Origin: Paenibacillus flagellatus
GTDB taxonomy: Bacteria > Bacillota > Bacilli > Paenibacillales > NBRC-103111
Direction: 5' to 3'
DNA: 64,000 bases
Assembly: GCF_003217775.1 (NCBI RefSeq)
Contig: NZ_QJVJ01000010.1
Location: 124,001-188,000, forward strand
Translations under genes and position numbers: made by a program
Notes under the pieces: generated by a model
Told to the model about the DNA's origin: nothing
Database searches by the model: none
What the model saw: only the letters and a program-made list of their open reading frames with translations
In this document: positions 27,638 to 35,811 of the stretch, in pieces
Layout: every line of letters starts with the position of its first letter
How positions within the stretch are numbered: the first letter of the stretch is position 1

Positions 27638-28507
27638 GTGGTGTTGGATCGGCTTGGCATTTTGACGGACGAAGTATATCCGGACCATTTCGCGAAATCG
27701 CTGGATTGGATCGCGGAGCAAGGGTTGAAGCATATCGAGGTGCGCGTCGTCGACGGCGTCAATATCGCGAATATGAGCGACGAGCAGGTGGCGGACGTGC
27801 GCCGGCAGGTCGAGGCGAGAGGGCTTTCGGTCAGCGCGATCGCGTCCCCGCTGTACAAGTGCGCGCTCGACCCGACGCGTCCGGTCGCGACCGGCGACGT
27901 GTTCGGACAAGCCGAGGAAAGCGTGGAGGCGCATCACGAGAAGCTGCACCGCGTCATCGCGATCGCGAAGCAGCTCGGCGCGCGGGGCATCCGCATCTTT
28001 TCGTTTTGGCGGGAGCGCGAGCCGGAGCGGTATTTCGACGACATCGTCGCGCATCTGAAGAAGGCGGCGGCCGTGGCGGAGCGGGAAGGCGTGCTGCTGC
28101 TTCAGGAGAACGAGCCGGCCTGCAACGGCGGATTCGCCGACGAGATCGGCCGGATCGTACGGGCCGTCGGTTCTCCCGCGATGAAGGCGCTGTGGGATCC
28201 GGGCAACGAGGCGTACGGCGGACGACCGGCGTTCCCCGAAGGCTACGAGGCGATTAAAGACGTTCTTGCACACGTTCACATCAAAGACGCGTACGTCCGC
28301 CCGGACGGGACGTCGCGCTGCGTGCCGGTCGGCTCCGGCACCGTCCCGTTCATCGCGCAGCTGCGCGCGCTGGCCGAGGACGGCTACGACGGCCTGTTCA
28401 CGATCGAGACGCACTTCGCGCCGGAAGGCGGGACGAAGGCGGCCGGCTCGCGCATGACGCTGGACGCGTTCCGCGTGCTGGTCGCGGAGGCGTTCCCGGC
28501 GAAGTAA
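27638..28507 (+). CDS. Sugar phosphate isomerase/epimerase family protein
   Basis: The protein has 289 residues with a xylose-isomerase-like TIM barrel. It shows LGILTDEVYPDHFAKSLDW, KHIEVRVVDG, the metal-site runs LLLQENEPACNGG, ALWDPGNEAYGG and AHVHIKDAYV, and FTIETHF. Relatives include inosose dehydratase and hydroxypyruvate isomerase. GTG 27638 follows GGGGAGGG. It is the first gene of the catabolic operon, so it probably acts on an early sugar intermediate. A relative is at the end of the operon (33003). Confidence 0.85.
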   Translation: MVLDRLGILTDEVYPDHFAKSLDWIAEQGLKHIEVRVVDGVNIANMSDEQVADVRRQVEARGLSVSAIASPLYKCALDPTRPVATGDVFGQAEESVEAHHEKLHRVIAIAKQLGARGIRIFSFWREREPERYFDDIVAHLKKAAAVAEREGVLLLQENEPACNGGFADEIGRIVRAVGSPAMKALWDPGNEAYGGRPAFPEGYEAIKDVLAHVHIKDAYVRPDGTSRCVPVGSGTVPFIAQLRALAEDGYDGLFTIETHFAPEGGTKAAGSRMTLDAFRVLVAEAFPAK

Positions 28508-28540
28508 GCCGGCGGCTGCACGCCGAGCGAGAAGGTGGCC

Positions 28541-28614
28541 GATCGGGTACGCACGTACCTGATCGGGCCGAAACGGGGCGGCAAGGCGGGAAATAGGTAC
28601 GAACGTACTTATTT
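28541..28614 (+). promoter_or_regulatory. Two near-perfect dyads exactly 50 bases apart
   Basis: Positions 28541-28564 and 28591-28614 are 24-base dyads with the core GTACG-NN-CGTAC. The outer arms GATC/GATC and AAATA/TATTT also match. The centres are 50 bases apart. They lie in the 163-base gap before the oxidoreductase gene. A two-base loop is poor for an RNA hairpin, so paired operators are more likely. Confidence 0.5.
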
Positions 28615-28670
28615 CGGAGCCGCCTCATGCAAGAAGTCCGGCCTGGCCGGGATGAGGGAGGGAAACCGAT

Positions 28671-29702
28671 TTGAAAACGTGGGGGTTCGGCATTATCGGC
28701 ACCGGTTCGATCGCCGATTTTCATGCGGCCGCGATCAAGGAGCTCGCGAGCGGCAAGCTCGTCGCCGCGGCCAATCGGACGGAGGCGCGCGCGAAAGCGT
28801 TCGCGGACAAGGAAGGCTGCGGGTACGCGACCGACTACAAGGAGCTGCTCGCGAACCCGGACATCGACATCGTCTGCGTCACGACGTCGAGCGGCAGCCA
28901 CGCCGCCATCGGGCTCGACGTGCTGAACGCGGGCAAGCACCTCGTCGTCGAGAAGCCGATCGCGATGAACACGAAGCAATCGCTCGAGCTTATCCGGGCG
29001 GCGAAGCGCAACGGCGTGACGCTGTCGGTCATCTCGCAGCGCCGCTTCGAGAAGCAGCACGTCGCCGTACGCGAGGCGCTTGACGGCGGAGCGCTCGGCA
29101 AGCTGCTGCTCGTCGAGGTGTCGCTGCCGTTTTACCGGACGCAGGCGTACTACGACAGCGCCGAATGGCGCGGAACGATCGAGCAGGACGGAGGCGCCCT
29201 CATGAACCAGGGCATTCACTCGATCGACCTGCTGCTCTGGTTCGGCGGAGCCGTCGAGACCGTCTACGGGAAAACGGCGACGCAAACGCACGACATGGAA
29301 GCCGAAGACATCGGCTTGGCGCTGCTTACGTTCAAGAACGGCGCCTTCGGCACGATCATGGCGTCGACGAGCATCCAGCCGGGCTTCCAGGCGGCTCTGA
29401 ACCTGTACGGGGAAAAAGGGACGATCAAGCTCGAAGGATCGTCGATCGCGCATTGGACCGTTCCCGGCGTCGAGCAGCCGGAGCTCGGCGTTCATACGGG
29501 CTACGGCGGCGTATCCGACCCGCGCAGCATCTCGCACGTCTACCACCGGACCCAGCTCGAGAACGTCATCGAGTCGATCGAGTCCGGCAAGGAGCTGCTG
29601 CTGAAAGGGATCGACGGCTTGCGGGCCGTCCAGCTCGTCGAGGCGATCTACGAATCGTCCGCGAAAGGCGCGCCGGTCCGCATCGAAGAGGTCGCGGAAT
29701 GA
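28671..29702 (+). CDS. Gfo/Idh/MocA family oxidoreductase
   Basis: The protein has 343 residues. The Rossmann start is GFGIIGTGSIADFHAAAIKE, then come VVEKPIAMN (the EKP motif), SVISQRRFEKQHVAVREAL and GALMNQGIHSIDLLLWF with the catalytic His region. It would oxidise or reduce a sugar or cyclitol with NAD(P). The TTG start at 28671 follows GAGGGAGGG. Its stop overlaps the next start (ATGA), so the two are coupled. Confidence 0.9.
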   Translation: MKTWGFGIIGTGSIADFHAAAIKELASGKLVAAANRTEARAKAFADKEGCGYATDYKELLANPDIDIVCVTTSSGSHAAIGLDVLNAGKHLVVEKPIAMNTKQSLELIRAAKRNGVTLSVISQRRFEKQHVAVREALDGGALGKLLLVEVSLPFYRTQAYYDSAEWRGTIEQDGGALMNQGIHSIDLLLWFGGAVETVYGKTATQTHDMEAEDIGLALLTFKNGAFGTIMASTSIQPGFQAALNLYGEKGTIKLEGSSIAHWTVPGVEQPELGVHTGYGGVSDPRSISHVYHRTQLENVIESIESGKELLLKGIDGLRAVQLVEAIYESSAKGAPVRIEEVAE

Positions 29703-31000
29703 GCGGGGACGGCGGCGGACTGCTGCTCGGGACGGCCAAAGTCGACATCACCCCGGAGCGGCCGATTCCGCTTGCCGGGTTCGGCCACCGGAAAGGGCCG
29801 TATGCGGGCGTCAACCGAAGGCTGTACGCAAGAATCAACGTGTTCGAGCAGGCGAGAGACGGGGCGAAGCGACGCCTGCTCGTCGCCCAGGCGGATATCA
29901 TATGGTGGGGCGGCGAGCGGATGGCGGGCATCCGCGAGACGCTGCGGGAGCGGTTCGGCATCGGGCCGTCCGACCTGATCCTGAGCGCCCAGCATACGCA
30001 CGGCGGGCCGCAGACGAGCGCGCAATTTTGCGGCATTCTCGGGCTGCCGGACCCGTCGTACATGGACGGCCTCGAGGAAGCGCTGTATCGCGGCGTCGAG
30101 ACGGCGCTGTCCGGCTTGGAGCCGGTAACGGTCGAGCGCGGGAGCGGCGAATGCCGCATCGGCGTCAACCGGCGGCTCGCCGTGGACGGCGCGATGACGA
30201 TGGCGCCGAATCCGGACGGCCCGTACGATCCCGAGGTGAGCGTCATTCGCTTCCGCAAGGACAACGGCGGGGAGAAGGCCGTGTTCGTCCATTACGCCTG
30301 CCATCCGACGACGACGGGCGAAAACTTCGTCACGTCGGAATACCCGGGCGTGGCGGCGGAACGGCTTGAGGCGACGCTCGGCTGCGGGGCGGTCGTCTCG
30401 TTTCTGCAAGGCTGCACGGGCGACATTCGCCCCGCGCTCCATCGCGAGGGCAAGTTTTATTCCGGCGGCGACGCCGACGTCCGGCGGCTCGGGCGAGCGC
30501 TTGCCGACGAAGTCGAGCGCGTGCTCGACCGGCCGATGAAGCGGCTGCCGGTGACGGCGCTGTCCGGCCGTCGGCTCGTCGTGCAGCTGCCGTTCCAGGC
30601 GATGCCGACGTCGGAGCGGATCGAGGAGCGCATCGCGCAGGGCGGCCCTTTCGCGGAGTGGGGCGAGGCGATGCGTTCACGGCCGGAGCTGCTCCGGCCG
30701 GAGATCCCGTTCGAGCTGACGCGGCTCGACGTTGCGGAAGGGCTCTCCTTCCTCGCGATGGACGGCGAAGTCGTGCTCGAGTACGGCTTATACGTCAAGG
30801 CGAAATCCGGCGGCACCACGCTGCCGATGGGCTACAGCAACGGCATGATCGGCTACGTGCCGACCGCGTCCCAAATCGCGGAAGGCGGCTACGAGGCGAA
30901 CGATTCCGGCATCTACTTCGCGCTGCCGGCGCCGTTCGCTCCGGAAATCGAGCCGGTGATCAAGCAGGCGATCGACGAATTGATCGGAGGAGGACGGTAA
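29699..31000 (+). CDS. Neutral/alkaline ceramidase-like hydrolase
   Basis: The protein has 433 residues. LLLGTAKVDITPERPIPLAG is the typical start of the neutral ceramidase family. LILSAQHTHGGPQTS carries the HTH metal site, VHYACHPTTTGENF the next His, and VVSFLQGCTGDIRPA the Gly-Asp-Ile catalytic run. Family members split N-acyl bonds, but bacterial paralogues in sugar operons are common and poorly known. It has no signal peptide, unlike secreted ceramidases. Flanked by NagB and NagA, it may act on an N-acylated or glycosylated sugar; that is inference. Confidence 0.8.
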   Translation: MSGDGGGLLLGTAKVDITPERPIPLAGFGHRKGPYAGVNRRLYARINVFEQARDGAKRRLLVAQADIIWWGGERMAGIRETLRERFGIGPSDLILSAQHTHGGPQTSAQFCGILGLPDPSYMDGLEEALYRGVETALSGLEPVTVERGSGECRIGVNRRLAVDGAMTMAPNPDGPYDPEVSVIRFRKDNGGEKAVFVHYACHPTTTGENFVTSEYPGVAAERLEATLGCGAVVSFLQGCTGDIRPALHREGKFYSGGDADVRRLGRALADEVERVLDRPMKRLPVTALSGRRLVVQLPFQAMPTSERIEERIAQGGPFAEWGEAMRSRPELLRPEIPFELTRLDVAEGLSFLAMDGEVVLEYGLYVKAKSGGTTLPMGYSNGMIGYVPTASQIAEGGYEANDSGIYFALPAPFAPEIEPVIKQAIDELIGGGR

Positions 31001-31001
31001 G

Positions 31002-31775
31002 ATGAGTTTGCAGCCACAGCCCGTCAAGGCGGAAACGGTGGATTTGCTGAAGGTGAACGTTTATGCGAACCGGCGCGACTTGGGCGTCGCGGCCGGCCGC
31101 GCGGCGGCGGCCCGGATCAAGGAGCTGCTCGGCAGCAAGGAGCGCATCCGGATGATCTTCGCCGCGGCTCCGTCGCAAAACGAATTTCTCGAGACGCTGT
31201 CGTCCGATCCGGATATCGACTGGTCGCGCATTACGGCGTTCCACATGGACGAATATATCGGTCTTCCGAACGACGCGCCGCAAACGTTCAGCCGGTTTCT
31301 GACCGAGAAGCTTTTCGATAAAGTGAAGCCGGGGCGCGTGCATCTGATCGACAGCTCCAGCTCGATCGAGGCGGAGTGCGAACGGTACGGGAGCCTCATC
31401 CGGGAGGCGCCGATCGATATCGTCTGCCTCGGCATCGGCGAGAACGGCCATATCGCGTTCAACGATCCTCCCGTCGCCGATTTCGAGGATCCGTATACGA
31501 TCAAGGCGGTCGAGCTGGACGACGCGTGCCGGCAGCAGCAAGTGAACGACGGCTGCTTCCCGACGTTCGGCGACGTGCCGACGCACGCGCTGACGCTTAC
31601 GATTCCGACGTTGACGTCGGCTTCCTACCTGTACTGCATGGTGCCGGGTCCGACGAAACGCGCCGCCGTCCGGCGGACGCTGGACGGCGGCATTTCGACC
31701 GAATGCCCGTCGACCGTGCTGCGTCGCCATCCCGACTGCACGCTGTACGTCGACCGCGATTCGTACGGAGCGTGA
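31002..31775 (+). CDS. nagB: Glucosamine-6-phosphate deaminase/isomerase family protein
   Basis: The protein has 257 residues. FHMDEYIGL and IVCLGIGENGHIAFNDPP are the NagB hallmarks, with Asp and His of the active site. PTFGDVPTHALTLTIPTL follows. It would turn glucosamine 6-phosphate into fructose 6-phosphate and ammonia, or act on a close analogue. GGAGGAGGACGG spans the previous stop. The N-terminal 16 residues lie before the usual start of NagB. Confidence 0.88.
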   Translation: MSLQPQPVKAETVDLLKVNVYANRRDLGVAAGRAAAARIKELLGSKERIRMIFAAAPSQNEFLETLSSDPDIDWSRITAFHMDEYIGLPNDAPQTFSRFLTEKLFDKVKPGRVHLIDSSSSIEAECERYGSLIREAPIDIVCLGIGENGHIAFNDPPVADFEDPYTIKAVELDDACRQQQVNDGCFPTFGDVPTHALTLTIPTLTSASYLYCMVPGPTKRAAVRRTLDGGISTECPSTVLRRHPDCTLYVDRDSYGA

Positions 31776-31779
31776 GCCG

Positions 31780-33006
31780 ATGACGAACGCGACGAACGGA
31801 ATCGGAATCGGAAACGGAATCGGCAGCGCGGACGGGCGGTTCGAGCGCGTCGGGCGGCATTACGCCACCGGACTTCCGGTGCGGGTCGCCGTCCGCGCCG
31901 GCTTGATCGAGAGCGTGGAGCCCGCCGCCGGAACGGAGCGCGCGGAGGAGCTTCCCTGGATCGGGCCGGGGCTCGTCGATTTGCAAATCAACGGCTACGC
32001 CGGCGACGACTTCAACACGCTGCCGTTCGGACCGGAGCTCGTCGTCCGGGCGAGCCGGGCGCTTTGGCGGGAAGGCGTGACGTCGTACTATCCGACGGTC
32101 ATTACGAATTCGCCCGAGGCGATCGAGGAGGCGGTCGGCGTCATCGCCCGCGCGTGCGAGGCGGACCCGCTGACGGACCGGACGGTGGCCGGCATCCACG
32201 TCGAAGGGCCGTTCATATCGCCGGAGGACGGCGCCAGAGGCGCGCACGGCCGGCAGTACGTCCGGGCGCCCGATTGGGAGCTGTTCGAGAAGTGGCAGCG
32301 CGCGTCGGGCGGACGAATCCGCATCTTGACGCTGTCGCCGGAATGGCCGGACAGCGCGGCGTTCATCGCCAAGTGCAGCGCGAGCGGCGTCACGGTGTCG
32401 ATCGGGCATACGTCGGCGACGCCGGAGCAAATCCGCGAAGCGGTGCGCGCCGGCGCGCGCATGTCGACGCATCTCGGCAACGGCGCCCATCTGATGATGC
32501 CGCGCCATCCGAACTACATCTGGGAGCAGCTGGCGCAGGACGAGCTGTGGACGTGCGTCATCGCGGACGGCTTTCATTTGCCCGACGCGGTGCTCAAGGT
32601 CGTCTTCAAGACGAAGGGCGAGCAGGCGATGCTCGTCAGCGACGCCGTCTACTTGTGCGGCATGCCGGCCGGGGAGTACGAGACGCACGTCGGCGGCAAA
32701 GTGGTGCTGACGCCCGAGGGGCGGCTGCATACGGCGAGCAACCCGAACATATTGGCGGGCTCGGCGCAAATGCTCGTATGGGGCGTCGAGCACTTGCTGC
32801 GGCGCGGATTGGCCGACCTGAGCGGCGCTTGGGACATGTCGTCGGTCCGGCCGGCCCGGTTCATGGGGCTGGCCGCGGGACAAGGCTTGACGGCCGGCGC
32901 CCCGGCGGACTTCGTCCTGTTCGAGCGGAACCGGGACCGAATCGGGCTGCTGGAGACGGTGAAGGACGGGAAGTCGGTCTATATACGGGAGGAGAAAACG
33001 GCATGA
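31780..33006 (+). CDS. nagA: N-acetylglucosamine-6-phosphate deacetylase family protein
   Basis: The protein has 408 residues. It is an amidohydrolase with GLVDLQINGYAGDDFN in place of the usual His-X-His metal loop, HVEGPFISPEDGARGAH (the catalytic Glu site), VSIGHTSATPEQI, MSTHLGNGAH and VSDAVYLCGMPAGEY. It would release acetate from an N-acetyl sugar phosphate. The N-terminus has a short GIGIGNGIG repeat. The next gene starts inside its stop (ATGA). Confidence 0.87.
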   Translation: MTNATNGIGIGNGIGSADGRFERVGRHYATGLPVRVAVRAGLIESVEPAAGTERAEELPWIGPGLVDLQINGYAGDDFNTLPFGPELVVRASRALWREGVTSYYPTVITNSPEAIEEAVGVIARACEADPLTDRTVAGIHVEGPFISPEDGARGAHGRQYVRAPDWELFEKWQRASGGRIRILTLSPEWPDSAAFIAKCSASGVTVSIGHTSATPEQIREAVRAGARMSTHLGNGAHLMMPRHPNYIWEQLAQDELWTCVIADGFHLPDAVLKVVFKTKGEQAMLVSDAVYLCGMPAGEYETHVGGKVVLTPEGRLHTASNPNILAGSAQMLVWGVEHLLRRGLADLSGAWDMSSVRPARFMGLAAGQGLTAGAPADFVLFERNRDRIGLLETVKDGKSVYIREEKTA

Positions 33007-33854
33007 AATTCGCGGCATTCAGCGGAGTATTGATCGATCACAGCATTCAGGAGGCGCTGCAGCTGACGAAGAAGCTCGGCTTCGACGGCATCGAGATCGC
33101 GGCGAGGGAGCCGCATTTGTCGGCGGCGACGAGCGCGCCGCGCGTCAAGGAAATCCGGACGGTCGCCGACGGCCTCGGCCTCGACATCCCGGTTATCGCG
33201 GGGTATATGGGCGGCTTCTCCACGGCGAGCGACAAGGAAAGCGAGCAGGCGTTCTCCGAATTCCAGCGCATGCTCGAGATGTCCGAAACGCTCGGCGCCT
33301 CGATGATTCGCGTCGGCTCCGGCGGGCCGAACGCGTTTCTCGCGGAGGATTACCATTATGCGAAAGCGGCGTTCTGGCTCCGCAAATGCGCGGCCGAAGC
33401 GAGAAAGCACGACAAGCGCATCGTTCTCGAAATCCATAACGTCTCGCTCGTCGAAACGGTGGAGTCGGGGCTTCGTCTGCTCGACCTCGTCGGCGAGGAT
33501 AACGTCGGCCTTATTCACGACGCGGGCAACATGTACATTACGGACACCGACTACGGCCGCGACTCCGTCATCGCGCTCGGCAGGAAGATGTTCCACGTTC
33601 ACGTGAAGGACGAGAAGCGCGTAGCCGAAGCGGGTTCGCCGGGGACGTTCGTCAACCGGACGAAGCACGGCGAGGAGAAGTTTTTGCAATGCCGCCTCGG
33701 CGAAGGCGAAGCCGACCATCAGCCGCTGTTCGATGCGCTGAAGGAAACCGGCTACGACGGCTGGGTGACGCTGGAGTGTCATGCGCCGTTCCCGGCGTAC
33801 GAGCGGCTCGAGCACGATTTCCGGAAAGTGAAGCAGATGCTCGGACTCGCCTGA
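33003..33854 (+). CDS. Sugar phosphate isomerase/epimerase family protein
   Basis: The protein has 283 residues with a TIM barrel of the AP endonuclease 2/xylose isomerase type. It shows FDGIEIAAREPHL, IVLEIHNVSLVETVES with the metal Glu and His, GLIHDAGNMYITD, MFHVHVKDEKRV and WVTLECHAPFP. ATG 33003 overlaps the NagA stop. It ends the operon; a strong terminator follows. Confidence 0.87.
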   Translation: MKFAAFSGVLIDHSIQEALQLTKKLGFDGIEIAAREPHLSAATSAPRVKEIRTVADGLGLDIPVIAGYMGGFSTASDKESEQAFSEFQRMLEMSETLGASMIRVGSGGPNAFLAEDYHYAKAAFWLRKCAAEARKHDKRIVLEIHNVSLVETVESGLRLLDLVGEDNVGLIHDAGNMYITDTDYGRDSVIALGRKMFHVHVKDEKRVAEAGSPGTFVNRTKHGEEKFLQCRLGEGEADHQPLFDALKETGYDGWVTLECHAPFPAYERLEHDFRKVKQMLGLA

Positions 33855-33870
33855 CGTCCGGGATCGGCAA

Positions 33871-33946
33871 AGCGGGACGCACCCGGGTTTTCGACCGACG
33901 ACGAACGTACGGATCGGGCCGAACCGGTGCGCTCTCGCTTTTTTTT
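33871..33946 (+). terminator. Rho-independent terminator of the amino-sugar operon
   Basis: AGCGGGACGCACC near 33871 pairs with GGTGCGCTCTCGCT near 33926, with a large inner loop, followed by eight T. A stretch inside it (GATCGGGCCGAA, 33912-33923) also occurs at 28561-28572. Confidence 0.75.
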
Positions 33947-33967
33947 ATCGAATGGAGGAGGGGTTCG

Positions 33968-34771
33968 ATGAAACGATTCGACTATGCGTTTCCCGACGGG
34001 AAGAAGAAAGCGGTCACGTTCAGCTACGACGACGGCAGGGAGCAAGACCGGAGGCTCGTCGCGATCTTCAACCGGTACGGCATCCGGGCGACGTTCCATC
34101 TGAATTCCGGGAAGCTCGGTGAAGACCGTTACGTTCGCGAGGACGAGGTCGAAAGCTTGTACCGGGGACACGAGGTGTCGGCGCATACCGTCACCCATCC
34201 GTTTTTGACGGAGGTGCCGGCCGAGCGAATCGCGACGGAGCTGCTGGAGGACCGGGCCAAGCTGGAGTCGCTCGTCGGTTACCCGGTCCGCGGCATGTCC
34301 TATCCGTTCGGCGCGTTCTCCCCGAGCGTCGTCAGCCTGCTCCCCGCGCTCGGCATCGTGTATGCCCGAACGACGATAAGCACGCAGCGGCTGGCGGCGT
34401 TTCCCGACGACTTTTTGCGGTGGGAGGCGACGTGCCATCATAAGGACCGGCTGGCGGAGCGGATCGAGCAGCTGATCGCGGCTCCCGAGGGACGGAATAT
34501 GTCGCTTCTCTATGTATGGGGTCACAGCTACGAATTCGACAACGACGGCAACTGGGACATGATCGAGCGGGCGGCCGAACGGCTTCGGGAGCACGCGGAC
34601 ACCGTCTGGAGCGCAACGAACATCGAGTATTACGATTACGTCCAGGCGCTGCGGCGTCTGCAGTGCACCGTAAACGGCGACGTCGTGCACAACCCGTCGG
34701 CGCTGCCGGTGTGGATCCGGTACGGCGGCAAGGCGGTGCGAATCGGCGGCGGCGAGACGGTCCGCTTGTAG
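33968..34771 (+). CDS. Polysaccharide deacetylase family protein
   Basis: The protein has 267 residues. It shows AVTFSYDDGREQDRRL with the metal-binding Asp pair, HEVSAHTVTHPFL with the His-X4-His site, RGMSYPFGAF and LLYVWGHSYEFDND. It is an NodB-like de-N-acetylase. No signal peptide is seen, so it is probably cytosolic and acts on a small sugar. GGAGGAGGGG precedes ATG 33968. It follows the operon terminator, so it may depend on read-through or its own promoter. Confidence 0.88.
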   Translation: MKRFDYAFPDGKKKAVTFSYDDGREQDRRLVAIFNRYGIRATFHLNSGKLGEDRYVREDEVESLYRGHEVSAHTVTHPFLTEVPAERIATELLEDRAKLESLVGYPVRGMSYPFGAFSPSVVSLLPALGIVYARTTISTQRLAAFPDDFLRWEATCHHKDRLAERIEQLIAAPEGRNMSLLYVWGHSYEFDNDGNWDMIERAAERLREHADTVWSATNIEYYDYVQALRRLQCTVNGDVVHNPSALPVWIRYGGKAVRIGGGETVRL

Positions 34772-34827
34772 CCGGCGGCCGGCGAGGCGCAAGGTGCCGG
34801 GCGTCGACGCCGTTGCTTCAACGACGA

Positions 34828-34857
34828 AAAGGGCAGGTTTGTCTTAACCTGCCCTTT
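34828..34857. terminator. Bidirectional terminator
   Basis: AAAGGGCAGGTT-TGTCTT-AACCTGCCCTTT is a perfect 12-base-pair stem-loop between the deacetylase and the convergent ytbE. Confidence 0.85.
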
Positions 34858-34884
34858 CGTGTCGTCTCTCTATTCCCGACGCGC

Positions 34885-35727
34885 TCAAAAATCGAAGTTG
34901 TCCGGGTCCGGTCCGACGCGCCGGTCGCGGTTCAACGCATCGATTCGTTCCATCTCCTCGGACGACAGCTCGAAGTCGAATATCGTTCCGTTTTCGACGA
35001 TGCGCCGTTCGTGCACGGACTTGGGGATCGTAACGACGCCATGCTGCAAATCCCATCGCAAGACGACTTGCGCGACCGTTTTGCCGTGCTCGTGCGCGAT
35101 GGCCTTCAACACCTCGTCCTCCAGCAGCCGCCCTTGCATGAGCGGCGACCAAGCCTCCAATTGTATGCCGTTCGCCTTCGTAAAGTCGAGCAGAGGCTTT
35201 TGCGTCAACAACGGGTGAAACTCCACTTGATTGACCATCGGCTTGATTTCGGCATCCGCCATCAAATCCTCCAGATGGTGAACTTGAAAATTGCTGACGC
35301 CGATCGCCTTGACCCTCCCGCTCTTATACAGCGTCTCCAGCGCTCTCCATGCCTCCTTATATTTCCCCGCAACGGGCCAATGAATAAGGTACAGATCCAG
35401 GTAGTCCAGCCCGAGTTTGCCCAGGCTCGCCTCATAAGCGGTCAAAGTCGATTCGTAGCCCAGATCGGCGTTCCACACCTTCGACGTGACGAAAAGCTCT
35501 TCCCGGGCCAGACCGTTCTCCGCCAAAGCTTCGCGAATTCCCGTCCCGACGCCGGTTTCGTTGCCATAGATGGCGGCGGTGTCGACGCTCCGGTATCCGT
35601 GCTTCACGGCCGCTTTCACCGCTTCGACGAGCTCGCGGCCCTCTTCGACCTGAAAAACGCCGAGACCGAGCCATGGCATCGCAATGCCGTTGTGCAGGTG
35701 GGTCGTATGTTGTACGTGTTGAGTCAT
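34885..35727 (-). CDS. ytbE: Aldo/keto reductase YtbE
   Basis: The protein has 280 residues. HNGIAMPWLGLGVFQVEEG, YRSVDTAAIYGNE (catalytic Asp and Tyr), LFVTSKVWN with the active Lys, YLIHWPV, GVSNFQVHHLEDL and the end RVGPDPDNFDF match Bacillus YtbE as I recall it. It reduces aldehydes or ketones with NADPH. It is downstream of ytbD on the same strand, with the HxlR regulator divergent, which is the Bacillus ytcD-ytbD-ytbE order. Confidence 0.93.
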   Translation of the reverse strand: MTQHVQHTTHLHNGIAMPWLGLGVFQVEEGRELVEAVKAAVKHGYRSVDTAAIYGNETGVGTGIREALAENGLAREELFVTSKVWNADLGYESTLTAYEASLGKLGLDYLDLYLIHWPVAGKYKEAWRALETLYKSGRVKAIGVSNFQVHHLEDLMADAEIKPMVNQVEFHPLLTQKPLLDFTKANGIQLEAWSPLMQGRLLEDEVLKAIAHEHGKTVAQVVLRWDLQHGVVTIPKSVHERRIVENGTIFDFELSSEEMERIDALNRDRRVGPDPDNFDF

Positions 35728-35772
35728 GATTCGATTCCCTCCGGTTATCTTGTAGAGTTTGCAGGCTTGGAT

Positions 35773-35802
35773 GCTCTCCCCGGCAAGCTTGCCGGAAAGA
35801 GC
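35773..35802 (-). other. Intercistronic palindrome between ytbD and ytbE
   Basis: CCGGCAAGCTTGCCGG (35780-35795) is a perfect palindrome, extended by GCTCT and AGAGC arms. There is no U-tract on the coding side. It may stabilise or weakly attenuate the ytbD-ytbE transcript. Confidence 0.5.
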
Positions 35803-35811
35803 CGTTTTCGT

